The position numbers were made by a program, and so were the translations under genes. From NCBI RefSeq assembly GCF_027580225.2, contig NC_073340.2:35374001-35438000 (forward strand): a stretch of 64,000 nucleotides of DNA, written 5' to 3'. Below the pieces are notes generated by a model. That model was not told the DNA's origin. It worked only from the letters and a program-made list of their open reading frames with translations, and did no database searches. Positions 44,096 to 55,984 of the stretch are shown here, piece by piece (positions within the stretch are counted from its first letter, which is position 1; every line of letters begins with the position of its first letter). Source of the DNA: Misgurnus anguillicaudatus (Eukaryota > Chordata > Actinopteri > Cypriniformes > Cobitidae).

Positions 44096-44501
44096 AAAAT
44101 GACTTTTTTACTTGATATTTTTGTCTCATTTCCAGTACAAATATCCAAAAAAAATCTCAAATCAAGATGCATTTTCTTGATGAGCAAAATGTCTAGTCTT
44201 TAGTTTTTAGACAAAAATATACAATTTAAGGAAAGTTTTCCTTTGTTAAATAAGGGGAAAAAATCTGCCAATGGGTTAAACTATTTTTTTTTAGATTTTT
44301 TTCTTGAGTTAAGGAAATTAAACAAAAAAAAATTATCCAAAAAAAATCCAATATTTTGCATGTTTTAAGCACAAATTCACTTAAATTATTTATTTTGTCT
44401 AAACACTACACCTTTTTTGCATCTTGATTTAAGAATTTTTTACATATTTGTACTGAAATGAAGACAAAAATACTAAGTAGGGAAGTCATTTTTTTGCAGT
44501 G
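44096..44501. repeat. foldback MITE, CACTGCGAAAAAA ends
   Basis: Begins CACTGCGAAAAAAATGACTT and ends AAGTCATTTTTTTGCAGTG. The internal arms (TTTGTCTCATTTCCAGTACA against TTTGTACTGAAATGAAGACA) pair across the whole element. Confidence 0.8.
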
Positions 44502-44926
44502 TACACTTGTTTTGTTTTGTCTTGTTTTCAGAAAAAATATCTAAAAATTCATAAACTAAGATGCTTTTCTTGATGAGCAAAATGACCCAAGAAAATAAGT
44601 CCAATATTTAGACCAAAAATATAAAATATAAGTGATTTTGTGCATAAAACAAGCAAATCTGGCAATGGAGTAGCAAAAAAATCTTGAATTTTTTTTTTAA
44701 ACACTAAATTCAAGAAAAATGTGTTTACCCCATTGGCAGATTTTTTGCTTGTTTTATGCACAAAATCAATTAAACTTATTTTTGGTTTAAAACTAGACTT
44801 ATTTTCAAAGGTAGTTTTGCTCATCAAGAAAAAGCATCTTAATTTAAGATGTTTAGATATTTTTACTGAAAACAAGACAAAAATACATATAAAATGTTTT
44901 CTTGAATTTTTTTTTTTTTTGCAGTG
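44502..44926. repeat. foldback MITE, second adjacent copy
   Basis: A related foldback abutting the first. CTTGTTTTCAGAAAAAATAT at the left pairs with ATTTTTACTGAAAACAAGAC at the right, and GATGAGCAAAATGACC with TTTTGCTCATCAAG. It ends TTTTTTGCAGTG. Confidence 0.75.
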
Positions 44927-45959
44927 TATTCACCAGATTCAATTCATGTTTACATTATCAGTGGTCAAATAATGTCTCAAATAAGGTAGAAAAGTATAAT
45001 TGGGATTATTTCCAGATGCTGGCTGCAGTTTGAATCTCAGTGTAACTATAAACCAGAACATTTGGTTTTATTTTAGTGAATCGCTTACTATGAAAAGCAA
45101 ACGGCACATACAAATAAATGATTTTATTCGTGATTCGACCCTAACGAATTCCCCCCTGAGAATTTGATTCATACTTTTGGGGATATTAAAAACAGAAAAT
45201 GCATACTGTAATGTCCTTCATGGTATCTTTGCAATAATATATATTAAATAACAATGTACAAAAACATCTTAGAATAGCTCCATTTACAATCTGGCCTAAA
45301 CAAGACCAGACAGCGGATCAGTTTCTCTTTTTCCATGTCTTTTCTTTCCTTTTTATATTTGATTGTTTCTCACGTCTTCTGCTGACATTGAAGAGAGCAG
45401 ATCGCCTGTTTGATTTGTTGTTTCCATGCTGAGAGTTTAAGTACATATTTAGTAATAATTTACTGTGCAAAGGTTGGAGTTCTTGTAGGTTTTGTTCAGC
45501 AGTCATGCGATGGGTCTGAAAGACGATGTGTTTATCCAGGGTGATGGTATTTGCACGTATCCGTATGTAAGTGCACACGTACATTGTTTAACATTTGGAC
45601 ATACACTGAAATGTACCGTATCTATGTATTGACAGCATTTAAAACACAAAATGCAAAAATAAATTAAATCAGTCAGAATTGAATTTGCATTAGCAAGTTT
45701 AATAATCTGATACAATAATGTGAAAACAAAAAAAATCTTTAAATGAAAGCTGTCTATACGTTGATATCGTACATATCATTATTTACCCAAAGTGCTTAAA
45801 ATGTTTGTGTGCAAAAACCATAATTTAGATACGAGTAGCAGAAAAACAGCAAGTAGATGATGTTGGCTCATCCATGAGGACAAAATAAAAAATATTAAAA
45901 AAGCAGATTTCCATGGTAGATTATAAAATCATTTTTACCCTCTGTCTTTAAGTTATACA
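44927..45959 (-). other. possible pax2 3' untranslated region or flank
   Basis: Downstream of the pax2 stop in gene sense. It has no repeat family I can name and no convincing frame. A long 3' UTR is possible but its end cannot be placed. Confidence 0.3.
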
Positions 45960-45965
45960 TTTATT
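45960..45965 (-). terminator. candidate pax2 polyadenylation signal
   Basis: AATAAA on the minus strand about 195 nt beyond the pax2 stop codon. It is the first canonical hexamer I noticed downstream. Other A-rich matches lie further on, and real 3' ends of pax2 transcripts may be much longer, so this is only a candidate. Confidence 0.25.
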
Positions 45966-46159
45966 GTTCACGTCATTTGAGTTCTCAGTCTTGTTTCAAT
46001 GGCTGCATTGTTGTCAAGATGTTTTTCATCCTGATTGGTCTGTCCCTCATCACGTGACCACATGAAACCACTCTCTGTCCAATCAGCTTCACTGCTCACA
46101 CTGGCAGAATATGAAGTCCAAGGCCATGGGCGTGGCGTCTAAATTGGTTTCCGTGGTAA

Positions 46160-46233
46160 CTAGTGGCGGTCATAGGCAGTGGTAGCAGTTGGGGGGGCGG
46201 AGCCTCTGGATGCACTATAATAATAGGGGGAAC
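46160..46233 (-). CDS. pax2: pax2 terminal coding exon with stop
   Basis: Final coding exon on the minus strand: two bases closing a Ser codon, then SPYYYSASRGSAPPTATTAY, DRH and a TAG stop. The SPYYY and AYDRH-stop signatures are those of vertebrate Pax2 and Pax5. The acceptor is TTTCAG. The preceding 2.3-kb intron carries a long-TIR element with an L2-like LINE inside it. Together the five exons give about 180 residues, close to the whole region C-terminal of the octapeptide, with no disabling change, so this is a functional gene and not a pseudogene. Confidence 0.94.
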
Positions 46234-46354
46234 CTGAAAGTTAATAAGAAAGGAATGCACCATTTCAATACACCATGAAAAGCTGCAGATATTTTTATAC
46301 AGTATTGACGCTTACATGGTGCTTAAAAATAAATGAATAAAGAACTTCATGGCC

Positions 46355-47861
46355 AGTGGGCGCCGATGACTTCTTTCCGATGGGCAAAAAATCTAAATAT
46401 GTGTTTGGTGTGTCGTGCATGGCTCGTCATGTCAAAAAATGTGTTCGGTGCGTCATGTGAACCATGTGCATCATGCGTCATGTCAAAATACGTGCCTGCA
46501 GCCCACGTGTCGAAAGGGTTTATGATAAAAGAAACGCTTAACAAAATACTCGTAAGACAATGACACTAACCTTCTCCTCACATCACTGCGATTATTCATT
46601 CATCTCTTATATCTGGTGTCATGCCTCAATCTCTTAAACATGCATTAATATCTCCTTTACTCAAGAAGCCAGGTGCAAATCCTACTGACTTCAATAACTT
46701 CAGACCTATTTCTAACCTACCATTACGGTCAAATTTTTTAGAACGTGTCGTTGTGGCTCAGATTCATGATTACCAACTAATTATTAACAACTTATATGAG
46801 GAATTTCAAACGGGATTTCATACCATGCACAGCACGGAGACGGCACTTGTCAGGATCTCTAATAACCTTCTGGTAGCCTCTGACTCTGGGCCTCTTTCTT
46901 TATTATTTCTTTTAGATTTAACATCAGCATTCAACGCTATTGGAATCAATGATATTCCTCTGACTTGGTTTACTTCTGGCTGATCGAACCCAGACTGTTC
47001 AGCTAGGTAAATTTAAATGTAGTCACTCTCGAATTAGTACTGGTGTTCCGCAGGGCTCCGTTTTGGGTCCTTTACTTTTTATTATTTATCTGTTACCGCT
47101 CTGTGTTATTTTTCGAAAACACGGAATCCACTTCCATTGTTATGCTGATGAAACCCAGCTCTATCTATCCTCCAAACCTGCTGCCAATCTCCCTCCACTA
47201 AGTTTACTTAATTGCTTATCTGAAGTTAAAGCTTGGTTTTCAAATAATTTTCTCAAACATAACATGAGTAAAACTGAAATTCTTCTTATTGGTACAAAAA
47301 ACATTCGAAAGAGTACTGCTATTTTGGTCCATGCTCTTTTTTATGGTCTCCCGCATAAATCACTGAACCGGCTGCAACTTGTTCAAAACTCAGCAGCTGG
47401 AATTATTACTCCAACTCTCATTAGTGACCACATATCTCCCGTTATTCAACATCTGCACTGGCTTCCTGTTAAGGAGTTAAAAAGTCATCTTTTTAAGCAG
47501 GCCTATTATCAATGTTGTATTCTGTTTGTCTTTACTGTGATTTGACTGTTTTGTATTTTATGATTGTTTTCTATATTTCTTTGTTGTAAGGTGTCCTTGA
47601 GTGCCACGATTATTATTATTATTACTAAACTTTGATTACACATGATATTAAGCGAATATCTGGCATACATGAATGTCATAAACCCCTTCGAAGCGTCTGC
47701 AGCAGACATGAATTTTGACATGACGCATGATGCCCATATGTTTCCATGATGCATCGAACACATATTTTGACAAGACGAGCCCACACATGACGGGCTAAAT
47801 ACATGTTTTGACGAGCTTCGCATTCGTGCGCCCTCGAAAAAGAAGTCACCAGCCGCCACGG
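46355..47861. mobile_element. long-TIR (Mutator-like?) element with L2 inside
   Basis: The arms of about 200 bp (46355-46560 and 47640-47861) are inverted and roughly three-quarters alike by eye: GTGACTTCTTTTTCGAGGGC in one, ATGACTTCTTTCCGATGGGC in the other, then GCATCATGCGTCATGTCAAA in both. The 9-bp TTCATGGCC flanks both ends (46346-46354 and 47862-47870). Long TIRs plus a 9-bp duplication suggest a Mutator-like element; that class call is inference. It lies in the last pax2 intron. Confidence 0.65.
46565..47640 (+). pseudogene. decayed L2-like LINE reverse transcriptase
   Basis: Frame 1 (to 46983): SGVMPQSLKHALISPLLKKP, NNFRPISNLPL, HSTETALV and LLFLLDLTSAFNAI. After a frameshift near 46978 a second frame gives [50 protein letters not shown] and [20 protein letters not shown]. 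The catalytic YADD is YADE, so the last Asp is lost. Further deletions shorten the region before and after LHWLPV. The end (AAGGTGTCCTTGAGTGCCAC plus ATT repeats) is an L2-type 3' tail. It is a dead copy nested in the long-TIR element. Confidence 0.85.
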
Positions 47862-47944
47862 TTCATGGCCTAAAGCTGCTTGAAAACAGGTTTTCCTTGT
47901 GCAAGGTTTGCATTTGCTACTAATAAAGTACTAAAATATTTATA

Positions 47945-48128
47945 TGCAGTTAATTTATTCATATGACCACATTCATACATTTTTGTATAAATTGCTGTTG
48001 CCCCGTCATATTGAGGTTAGGGCTGGGGTTTCGTTATTGTGTTTATGCTATTTGTAAGTTTAATGATTCACTTCGTACAAATTCATACAAATTAGTAAAA
48101 TATGAATTCTTGTGAGATCAGGCTGAAA
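47945..48128 (+). repeat. palindromic MITE family B, copy 5
   Basis: ATTCATATGACCACATTCAT, TTGCTGTTGCCCCGTCATAT and a TGTGAGATCAGGCTG end match the family. The first part of the left arm is missing. Confidence 0.65.
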
Positions 48129-48549
48129 ATTTCAAATCAATATTTAGTGTCCATATATTTACTAGTTTGGCAAGCAGCAGTTTAATAAGCACACATAAAG
48201 ATTACAAAAGTGTTTTGACTGCAAAAATAATGCAAGAAGCACCACAAAATTGACCAAAGCTGTAATGTGAATCACTTCAGGCTGCAGTAGATAAAGCTCA
48301 TCTTCACAAAACTTTCAGTTTAATAATTTTTACAGCAATTACTGTAGTACCTGCCAATAAAGCGGCTTAAACATTGTTAAACTATGAAACCGTACTAAAT
48401 TAATAAACAATCTTTTGTAAATGCTATTTAGCTTTCATAATCGTTTCATTATTTTGTGTTTTGATGACAGTGGGTGCAAAATCTAGTTAACAGTTTGAAT
48501 GTCTGGTCATTATTATGTGGTTTTATGAAGGAGCTGGTTTTCATTGTTA

Positions 48550-48684
<135 letters not shown>

Positions 48685-49776
48685 TCACACTGCATGTAAA
48701 TACTCTAAATCTGGAAGTTTACGGTTACATTTAATTGGTAAAATCTTCCACGTAATCTTAATATAGTGCACTGAGGTCTCTAGCAATCCTCACTATTAAT
48801 ATACAGGATTTAAACAGACCTTTAACCATACATATTAATCTTTAGTGTCTATAACTCATGCTGCAAACATCAATGTCACATTAAACATAAGGTTATGCAA
48901 AAGATTTAAGTGATTAGATGATTTTATTTGATCTGTATTTATCTAATAAAGGTGTTTTGAGGGCTGCAAGTCTCTTTAAAGCAGTAAAATAAAAAAAATG
49001 AGTTCAAATCATGTTTGATGAATTGATTTGAGCTCAATAGCCACAAAATTTCACTTGTAAGTCTTCTGGACCAGTTAATTTTTTAATCAATCGAGATTCG
49101 ACAGTCTGGTTAAAGGTTTGCTTGTTCTAGAAGTCTGCCATCAGTTGTGAACACTTCAGGACTTCATTGAGTCACCAATGAACCCAGTTCACAAACGTGT
49201 GCCATTGTGGTATTTCTTTGTAAAACATTAATATAAATTACAAAAGTTTAGACATGTTTGATAAATCTTCTTTCATATAATCCTGAAACTTTTCACTTTG
49301 AAAGCTTCTGCTTAAATGTTTGAAATTAGTTTTGTAGACAAGTATAAATGGTTTCTTCATATAAATGTATAAGACATTCATTTTAAGGAAAATGGATTCT
49401 GGAGTTTGGCCAGATAATGTCTGAAAAGCAGCCAAAAATGTCTGACATGCATTTCTTTATTGCTTTTTTAAAAAAAACATCTCAGGACTTCATGAAGATG
49501 AGGGATGAATAGTCTGCAGAGATGTTGGGTTACTTTTAAGAAGGTGAAATAAAACACAGTTGTCCTTTATTTTATATTTACCATTTATGGTGACTGCAAA
49601 CTTCTCACACTTCAATTTGTGTTATTTTTTGACTTTAATAGAAATGTAAGTACAGTTGTACAATGTAAGTCTCATAATCTGAATTGATTTGACTTTTAAG
49701 ATCTTTCACAACAATGAATCATTATGAGTACACTTTGAAGCTAGATTTAGAAGATACTGTACTTCCTATAGTTTTA

Positions 49777-50040
<264 letters not shown>

Positions 50041-50329
50041 TCAAAGTTTTCATCACCCTATTTTTGTTTAATTTCAAAACAATAACACAACACACATAAA
50101 GAGTTGTTGATAGCCAATTAAGTTTCAACTCGTTCAACCTTGATTAAAAAATTGTATTCTGTAAATTAATTCATTTAAAAAGATTAATATTGGTTTTCTG
50201 TCATGCATGAACGTTGCAACACCTTGCAACAACATTTGCAGATAATATAACATCGTGTATGAAAGAAAACAAAGGTCATTCGGTCCGGCCCGTACCGGTC
50301 TCTGTTAAACAGTCCATTTCTCTCCTAAA

Positions 50330-50560
50330 CACTAAGAAGTTCCACATTGAGAGCTGTAATTGGGGATGACGCTTGGCTGTGTTTCCCAACAACGTAAAGC
50401 CCTCGACCCAGCCGAGAACTGAAGCCTAACCCCCCCACATTCAGGTTTTTGTTCAAGAATAAGAGAGCGGGGTGGAGGCTTTAAAAGGGAAACTGGCCGC
50501 CAGTTTAATTTTAATGAGCAGGACAGTTTCCATCAAAGCTTCGAGTCTAATATGTGGACC
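50330..50560. other. candidate conserved element in pax2 intron
   Basis: GC-moderate, non-repetitive block near the exon at 49845-49946, with a GCTGTAATTGGGG site and TTTAATTTTAATGAG. It has no frame and no repeat relatives in the window. Its regulatory role is inferred from position and texture only. Confidence 0.25.
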
Positions 50561-50654
50561 ATGACACAACAGATCTGCCAAAAAATGCAGCACAATGCAA
50601 AGACTAAACATCATTTAGAATTAAGTAAAATAAAGTTAACCATAACCTTTAATA

Positions 50655-50895
50655 AATGTGTTTCAGAGACAAGGCTTAAGCCCTAGTCCCAGACTAAAAT
50701 GAAAATTTGATCTGTCTTAACTGAAAATAACGTGCCCTGAAATATCTTAAAATATGTCAGTGACATTCTTTTGTCTGAAGATGCACACCCAATGATTTTT
50801 ATAAAGACATCTTTATAAAAGTGACTTAAATGTTCGTATTTAACTAAAGCATAGTCTGGATTAAGATAAACCTGTCTGTGAAACCGGGGCTTACT
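50655..50895 (+). repeat. MITE family C, copy 4
   Basis: Left GTGTTTCAGAGACAAGGCTT and right AAACCTGTCTGTGAAACCGG are degenerate inverted ends. The interior AAAATATGTCAGTGACATTC and GTCTGAAGATGCACACCCA matches copy 1. Confidence 0.65.
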
Positions 50896-51284
50896 GTCCT
50901 CTTAGTAAATCTAAAGGTTATTTAAATTTATTAAATTGAGTTTGAAGAATTTATGGTTATTTGTTGTGTTTTCTGTACCAGTCCTCTTGATATATTTTTG
51001 TTGAATGAATGTAGAATAAACAACTTTTTTGAAGCAGTATTATAAAGAAACATTAAAATATATATTTTTAACACTTTTTGAATCTGATACAGCATTAAAA
51101 TCTTAAAGCTTTCTTTTAGTGGTTTGACAAATAGTCTGTATTCAAGTATTTCTATAGGTCCAATAAGTGTCCATACTTTTTCATTTGGAAATTTAGTTAC
51201 ATGTGGAATAGATTGAATTATGGTATGGTAAGTATGTTGTACTGTATGGACCTAAATGTACAAATTTAAAAAAAAAATTCATGC

Positions 51285-51465
51285 TGAGAGCCGGCTTTCG
51301 GCATTTTTTCCGCGCTCAGCGCTTAGTGCCGAGAGTTGAAAAATATTCAACTTTGGGTGAAAAGCTCCGCTCGTCAATGTCAGTTCTTACACGGCTGTCC
51401 AATCACAGTGAAGGAGGGGCAGGACATTAACACAGTTTTGGTGTGTACAACCCCTTAAAGTTGTC
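51285..51465 (-). repeat. family G repeat, copy 2
   Basis: Contains GGCTGTCCAATCACAGTGAA and GTTTTGGTGTGTACAACCCC, the inverse of blocks at 25995-26150. It abuts a family A MITE. Confidence 0.5.
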
Positions 51466-51655
51466 TAAATTAACTTCTTAGCCACTAAATCCACTCACAA
51501 AAATAATATTTATATATTTACAGTAAATTTGCTAAATATCTTCATGAAAAATGATCTTTACTTAATATTTTTGGCATAAAAGAAAATTTATCATTTTGAC
51601 CCATACAATGTATTGTTGGCTATACTTATGACTGGTTTTGTGGTTCAGGGTCCCA
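51466..51655 (-). repeat. MITE family A, partial copy
   Basis: AAAGTTGTCTAAATTAACTT, TTTTGGCATAAAAGAAAATT, GACCCATACAATGTATTGTT and the terminal GGTTTTGTGGTTCAGGGTCC. It corresponds to the family A element interrupted at 13585-20744. Confidence 0.65.
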
Positions 51656-52119
51656 TATTAGTTCTGCACATGATTACTTAGTGACCTGGTCAATACTAAC
51701 AAGTTATTAGTGAAAGATCTGAGCTGGATATTTACAATGATAACATGCCAACAGGCCTTTAATTTGCTAAAACTTTAAAACAATGGGAAATATTAAGTAG
51801 AATCTTGATAATGTTTTTGTCTTTATTTAGTGGTCTGATGTTTGTGTAATATTCACTTGTTAAGCTGTAAGACTGGAAACAGTGTTAAATCTTGAAGTTA
51901 CTGTGTAGAAAGTCTTCATTCAGCTGTCATGAGCTCTGTTAGTCCTGAACTCTTAATTAAAACGCACTATAGTATATCTGTCCCAGATGAAAAACACCAC
52001 TGCCGATGCTCTCTATAGATACTGTACATCTCTCTTATAAACCCTGCTGTGAACACATTACATCTAGTATGATGGAAAAGACATCTGAAGGTAACTCTGT
52101 GATCCATTCGAGTCTTGAG

Positions 52120-52275
52120 GTTTTTTTTACAGTAATGCTACTGCATGAGCAGCGCAAAAGGTCATGGCTTCATTCCCAAGATACACATGTACTGATGAAA
52201 TGTAGATCTTAAAAGTGATGTAAGTCACTTTGGACAAAAGTGCGTGCCAAACGCATGAATGCAAATGTAAAAATG
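52120..52275 (+). mobile_element. tRNA-derived SINE (V-SINE/HE1-like)
   Basis: A degenerate tRNA-like part (GCAGCGCAAAAGGTCATGGC, then TTCATTCCC, box B-like) is followed by GTAAGTCACTTTGGACAAAA, GCGTGCCAAACGCATGAATG and a CAAATGTAAAAATGC end. This is the head-to-tail order of common fish tRNA SINEs. The 5' part of the tRNA-like head is missing. Confidence 0.7.
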
Positions 52276-52319
52276 CATATTGAGTCATTACATCAGGACC
52301 TTACTAGCACGTCTGCATT

Positions 52320-53200
52320 AGTGCAGCTAGAAAGGCTAAGGATACAAAGATCACGTTGACCTTTATTATTAGCCGAAAGAGTCAACAGGGTTGGGAAATG
52401 CTTCACCACAAACAGGGACACAGCAATGAGGCTACAGCAAACTTTGACCTCTATTTGGCGATTTATCACAAGCCAAAAAACACGGCACCCTAATTAATTA
52501 CGACTAAGCAAAGGATGTTTGCAGAGCCAAATCGCTGAAATTCCCTGGATGCACAGTGAAAGTCGTTCGTTATCAAATGTGTGCTCAAAGGTTAGTTTGC
52601 TTTCCGTGTGGATGGAATGAGCATTAATTCGGGTGACTGGGAGCGTGCTGCCCTCGGGTGAACACAGGAATGAAAACCTGCCGCCCTTTTTTTTTTCTGG
52701 GTGCCAAAAACATTTTCAAGCAGCTTTGTGTTTAACTGCACAAAGCTTAAAGAAATCAGTGAACCATAAAACACTTACAGTGATACAAGTTGTTTAGGAT
52801 CTCGTGTTAGCGATGCAACTTTAAAACTATAAATCTTATTCAGGTATATATATATATATGTGCTATAATGTTGAGTCGTATTATTCATAGGACGAGTGTA
52901 GGACACAGAAGATCTCTATCTGTGAGGTTTTCACAGTTCACCAAGAACCTGCATCTCCTCTGGCACGGACCGCTTCATGAATCATTCATTTTTAATAGAT
53001 TATGCAAATTCCCCTGCATATAGTCAACAAGATCAATAACTGTGGGCATTTTAATTGGGGTTGGAAAACATTTTAAGGATGAGTGTAATCTGTGTTTCTT
53101 TTCCCGGAAAGCATCTATTCATCTCAAAATTGGATCTCGGCCTAAACAAGGAAATCGTTTAAATAACTTTGCCCGGCTTGAATTTCTATCCGGTACATTT
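52320..53200. other. candidate conserved regulatory region in pax2 intron
   Basis: Repeat-poor sequence in the 49946-54099 intron, with TAATTAATTA near 52495, several TGACCT-like half sites (52345, 52448) and a further complex block at 52960-53180. A short (TA)n lies at 52844-52859. No gene is seen. Conservation cannot be tested here. Confidence 0.3.
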
Positions 53201-53509
53201 ATCATTTATATTTAAACGTTACTATAATCAAATTGAAAGATGTCTTATATTTCTATACATTTAACTTTTTACTGAGGTCATTTTGAATGTTTGTAATGTC
53301 TTTGGTGCAAAAATGATACTACTTTAGCCGTTTCCAACCTTTTTTTGACTTCTAAAATCAAAATTATTTGTCACCATAATTCACACCCCGATGCATTTTT
53401 TTTTTCATAACGCCAATGCACAGATCAGGTTTGTAAATACAGAAATAAATGTGATAATGTGTTTAAAATAAAATACTGTACAATCCTGATTAATACAAAC
53501 AAGTACACA

Positions 53510-53513
<4 letters not shown>

Positions 53514-53558
<45 letters not shown>
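53514..53558 (+). repeat. (CT)n microsatellite
   Basis: Perfect dinucleotide run of about 45 bp. A minus-strand frame across it is an artefact. Confidence 0.95.
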
Positions 53559-53560
<2 letters not shown>

Positions 53561-53699
53561 GAGTAGGCTGACACACACACAAACACACACCCAGCACAGG
53601 CTCTAATGGCTTCTGCATAATTATGTGAATTTTAATAAAAGCGCTGTATATTTATCTTTGACCTGAAGATGGTTGTGAAACTGTCAGTAAACTTTAGAC

Positions 53700-53935
53700 A
53701 TTTCACATTAATAACTGGCACAACAAGCGAGCAACGTTTTAATTAACCGTCCTATCATTTATTATTAGCGGGAGCGAGACAAAGAAACAAATACAGCACG
53801 TTGCCTGTCCGCCGTCAGCAAATGATGAATTTGTTTATGTAAATGCTAATATTTGATAGAATTCAGGGCTGCGATGCGGCAGCGCAGAGAACAAACGACT
53901 CGTTTAGTTTTAATTTTGGAAGTTTGAGATGTAAG
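53700..53935. other. candidate conserved element in pax2 intron
   Basis: Complex, unique-looking sequence just upstream (in + coordinates) of the exon at 54099-54204. It contains TTTTAATTAACCG, TTTATTATTAGCGG and a following TAAATGCTAATATTTGATAG block. No coding frame and no terminal inverted repeats are visible. Confidence 0.3.
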
Positions 53936-54098
53936 TTCCAGGTCTGTTTTTAGACCAAAGTCACTATATTACAAGCTACTGAGTTTATAGTAACAAACTA
54001 GGTATGTAAACTGCAGACATTCGTAACAGTTTGACAGAATGCATGCTGGTCTCAGCAGTTGCCGATTAAGGTTAATAACACAGATCGAGTGATCTTAC

Positions 54099-54204
54099 CT
54101 ACAGGGTAGCTCTGTGACACGCTGGGTCCCAGGTCAGAGGTCGTGCTGGAGGATTTAACTTCGTCCAAGCCTGTGTTCAATGACGGGAGGTTGTACTCAC
54201 TCGC
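54099..54204 (-). CDS. pax2: pax2 exon, start of C-terminal tail
   Basis: 35 codons plus one base on the minus strand, beginning in phase 0 after a T-rich tract and AG. It encodes [20 protein letters not shown] and continues to SQSYPV, the segment that follows the homeodomain in Pax2/5/8. The donor is GTAG-GTAAG. The trailing G joins GT of the next exon to give Gly, so the spliced product reads YPVGRDMA. Many Pax2 proteins I remember read YPVVTGRDMA here; this exon boundary gives a form without the extra residues. The following intron (4.15 kb) holds a SINE, a CT microsatellite and several candidate conserved elements. Confidence 0.92.
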
Positions 54205-54920
54205 CTAAAAAAAATCAAGAAAAACATCTGAGCATCTTGATTGTAAACTTCAAGCAATTATTAGGTTTTGCCATTCAAAACATTTTAGGGTGTAACAACT
54301 GGCAACCACCCACTGAAAGTTTTGCATGGTCAGGTGCTACTCGGATTTAATGAATTTTATGAATTTTGAAAGGTAGCCCTGACACCTCAGATGTTGTAAA
54401 TGCTCATTTGTTTTAATCTTTGCACTTACAGCTATTAGAGCTGCTTTAGAAATGACAGCGATAAGATTTATGATACGGCAACCCCCTTCCATTACAGGCA
54501 TGCTCCTCAGACCGTGTCAGCAGATGGGGGGGATTTCGTTCCCCTCACTCTTTTGTTATTTAATGAGATGAGACTTCCGGCGTCTGCGTGTTGAAAATGT
54601 CTGTCCAAAGTAAATGTGTGTGCGTGTCACATGGGAGGTTCCTGACCTCGGCCTTGTCTGTCTCTATCACAGATAAACTCTAATTGTGGGCTACAACTGT
54701 TTGCGGCGACCCTGCCTGATGTTTGCCTCTTTTCGGAGGAGTCTGTGAAGCAGAACAGGCCTTTTCTCATGCAGATGGGAGAAATGGTAAAAGGGTCGAG
54801 CACATGGATGGCAGAAGTGTGGGAGGAGAGTCTATCACGCTTAGCATCTCTGGAATGGCTTTTTAATGCCCCTAAACACAACCAAGACCCTGGCTTGGTT
54901 TCAAAATCTGGTGTGCTGTC
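54205..54920. other. pax2 intron, no feature assigned
   Basis: Non-repetitive intronic DNA adjoining the exon at 54099-54204. 54480-54900 is fairly complex, with overlapping open frames on both strands that look accidental. Confidence 0.3.
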
Positions 54921-54929
54921 TACATAAAC

Positions 54930-55110
54930 TCTTAAAAATAAAGCCTCTAGAAGGGTTCTTTGCAGTGATGCCTTGGAAGAATCATATTTGGTTCCCTAAA
55001 GAACCTTTCAGTTAATAATTATTTGTTAATTATTAGTTATTAAAATAATACATTTTCTTATGTTAAAGGTTCTTTATGGAACCATACAGCATGACAAAGA
55101 ACCATATAGA
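54930..55110. repeat. AAAGGTTCTT foldback MITE, copy 2
   Basis: AGAAGGGTTCTTTGCAG and GGTTCCCTAAAGAACCTTTC are mirrored by TTAAAGGTTCTTTATGGAAC and GACAAAGAACCATATAG. It is related to 11365-11575. Confidence 0.55.
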
Positions 55111-55169
55111 GCTAAATTCAGAGGTGCTCTCCTAAAAGCAAAGACTGTTCCAGTATGTTTCCTTATTTT

Positions 55170-55515
55170 TAGGGGTTTAAGAAAATATCTTTATTTTTGC
55201 AATACTGTATTGATTTTCTCAAATATGCAATATCAATATTTTTATCATGGCAAGGTTTATGGCAGTTGCTTCTTTTGGAGTTTACATCCTGACCACTAAA
55301 AGGCATTTTTATCTCTGAATTTAAACAGTGACAGGAAGTACTAACATAGGAGCGTGCCACAATTTTATTTACTAAGGTTTGCACATGGTGGTGTGTTCGC
55401 AATGACAGCTTTCCTAGAAGAAGAAATATCCCAATATATTGCCAGACTTTACAATAACGCAATGTATTGCAATATATTGCATTGCAACCCACATGTATCG
55501 TGATATGTATCACAA
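55170..55515. repeat. foldback repeat, GCAATA modules
   Basis: TTTTTGCAATACTGTATTGA and AAATATGCAATATCAATATT on the left are answered by AATGTATTGCAATATATTGC on the right. No coding sequence. Confidence 0.4.
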
Positions 55516-55649
55516 GATTTTTATTTTTATTTATTTATTTTTATTTTAAATTTTATTTTAATTTTAACCTAATTCAATGGTTGGATCACAATTATTGTTT
55601 GCAAAAAATACAAGGTCAGAAAAAAAGGTTTAAAACCTTTATGGGTAAA

Positions 55650-55880
55650 CAACACATTGAAATGTTGTACCTTTTGGGGTACAATATTATACCTTAAGGA
55701 CCAATTTTGTACCATTTTAATATTAAGGGTTCAAAACATTTAACTGTACCTTTGAAGGTACACAATAGGTCCTTAATGTACAGTAATAGGTACAACATTG
55801 CATTATGTTTTGTTTACTTGTAAAGGTAGAAAAGGGGGCCTTAGGGTACCATGCCAGCGACAGAAAAGGTAAAAAGTTGT
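55650..55880. repeat. GTACCTTT-module MITE, copy 2
   Basis: Repeated inverted TTGTACCTTTTGGGGTACAA, TTTGAAGGTACA and AGGTCCTTAATGTACAG modules. It resembles 11580-11775. Confidence 0.5.
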
Positions 55881-55984
55881 ACAAATTTCTTAAGAGCATA
55901 ATGCATCAAATAAAACCTGTCCATGCACTTAATATTTGAGCATTTTCATTTTATCTTTGTTAATTATTTAGCTCTACAAAATTG

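Noticed and set aside
52120..52200. tRNA gene
   Set aside because: Box B-like sequence only, with no acceptor stem or full cloverleaf. It continues into a SINE body. The same applies to 37460-37525 and 32640-32695.
55467..55697. Coding frame with Phe/Tyr-rich start
   Set aside because: Arises from an ATTTTT-rich low-complexity stretch next to a foldback repeat.
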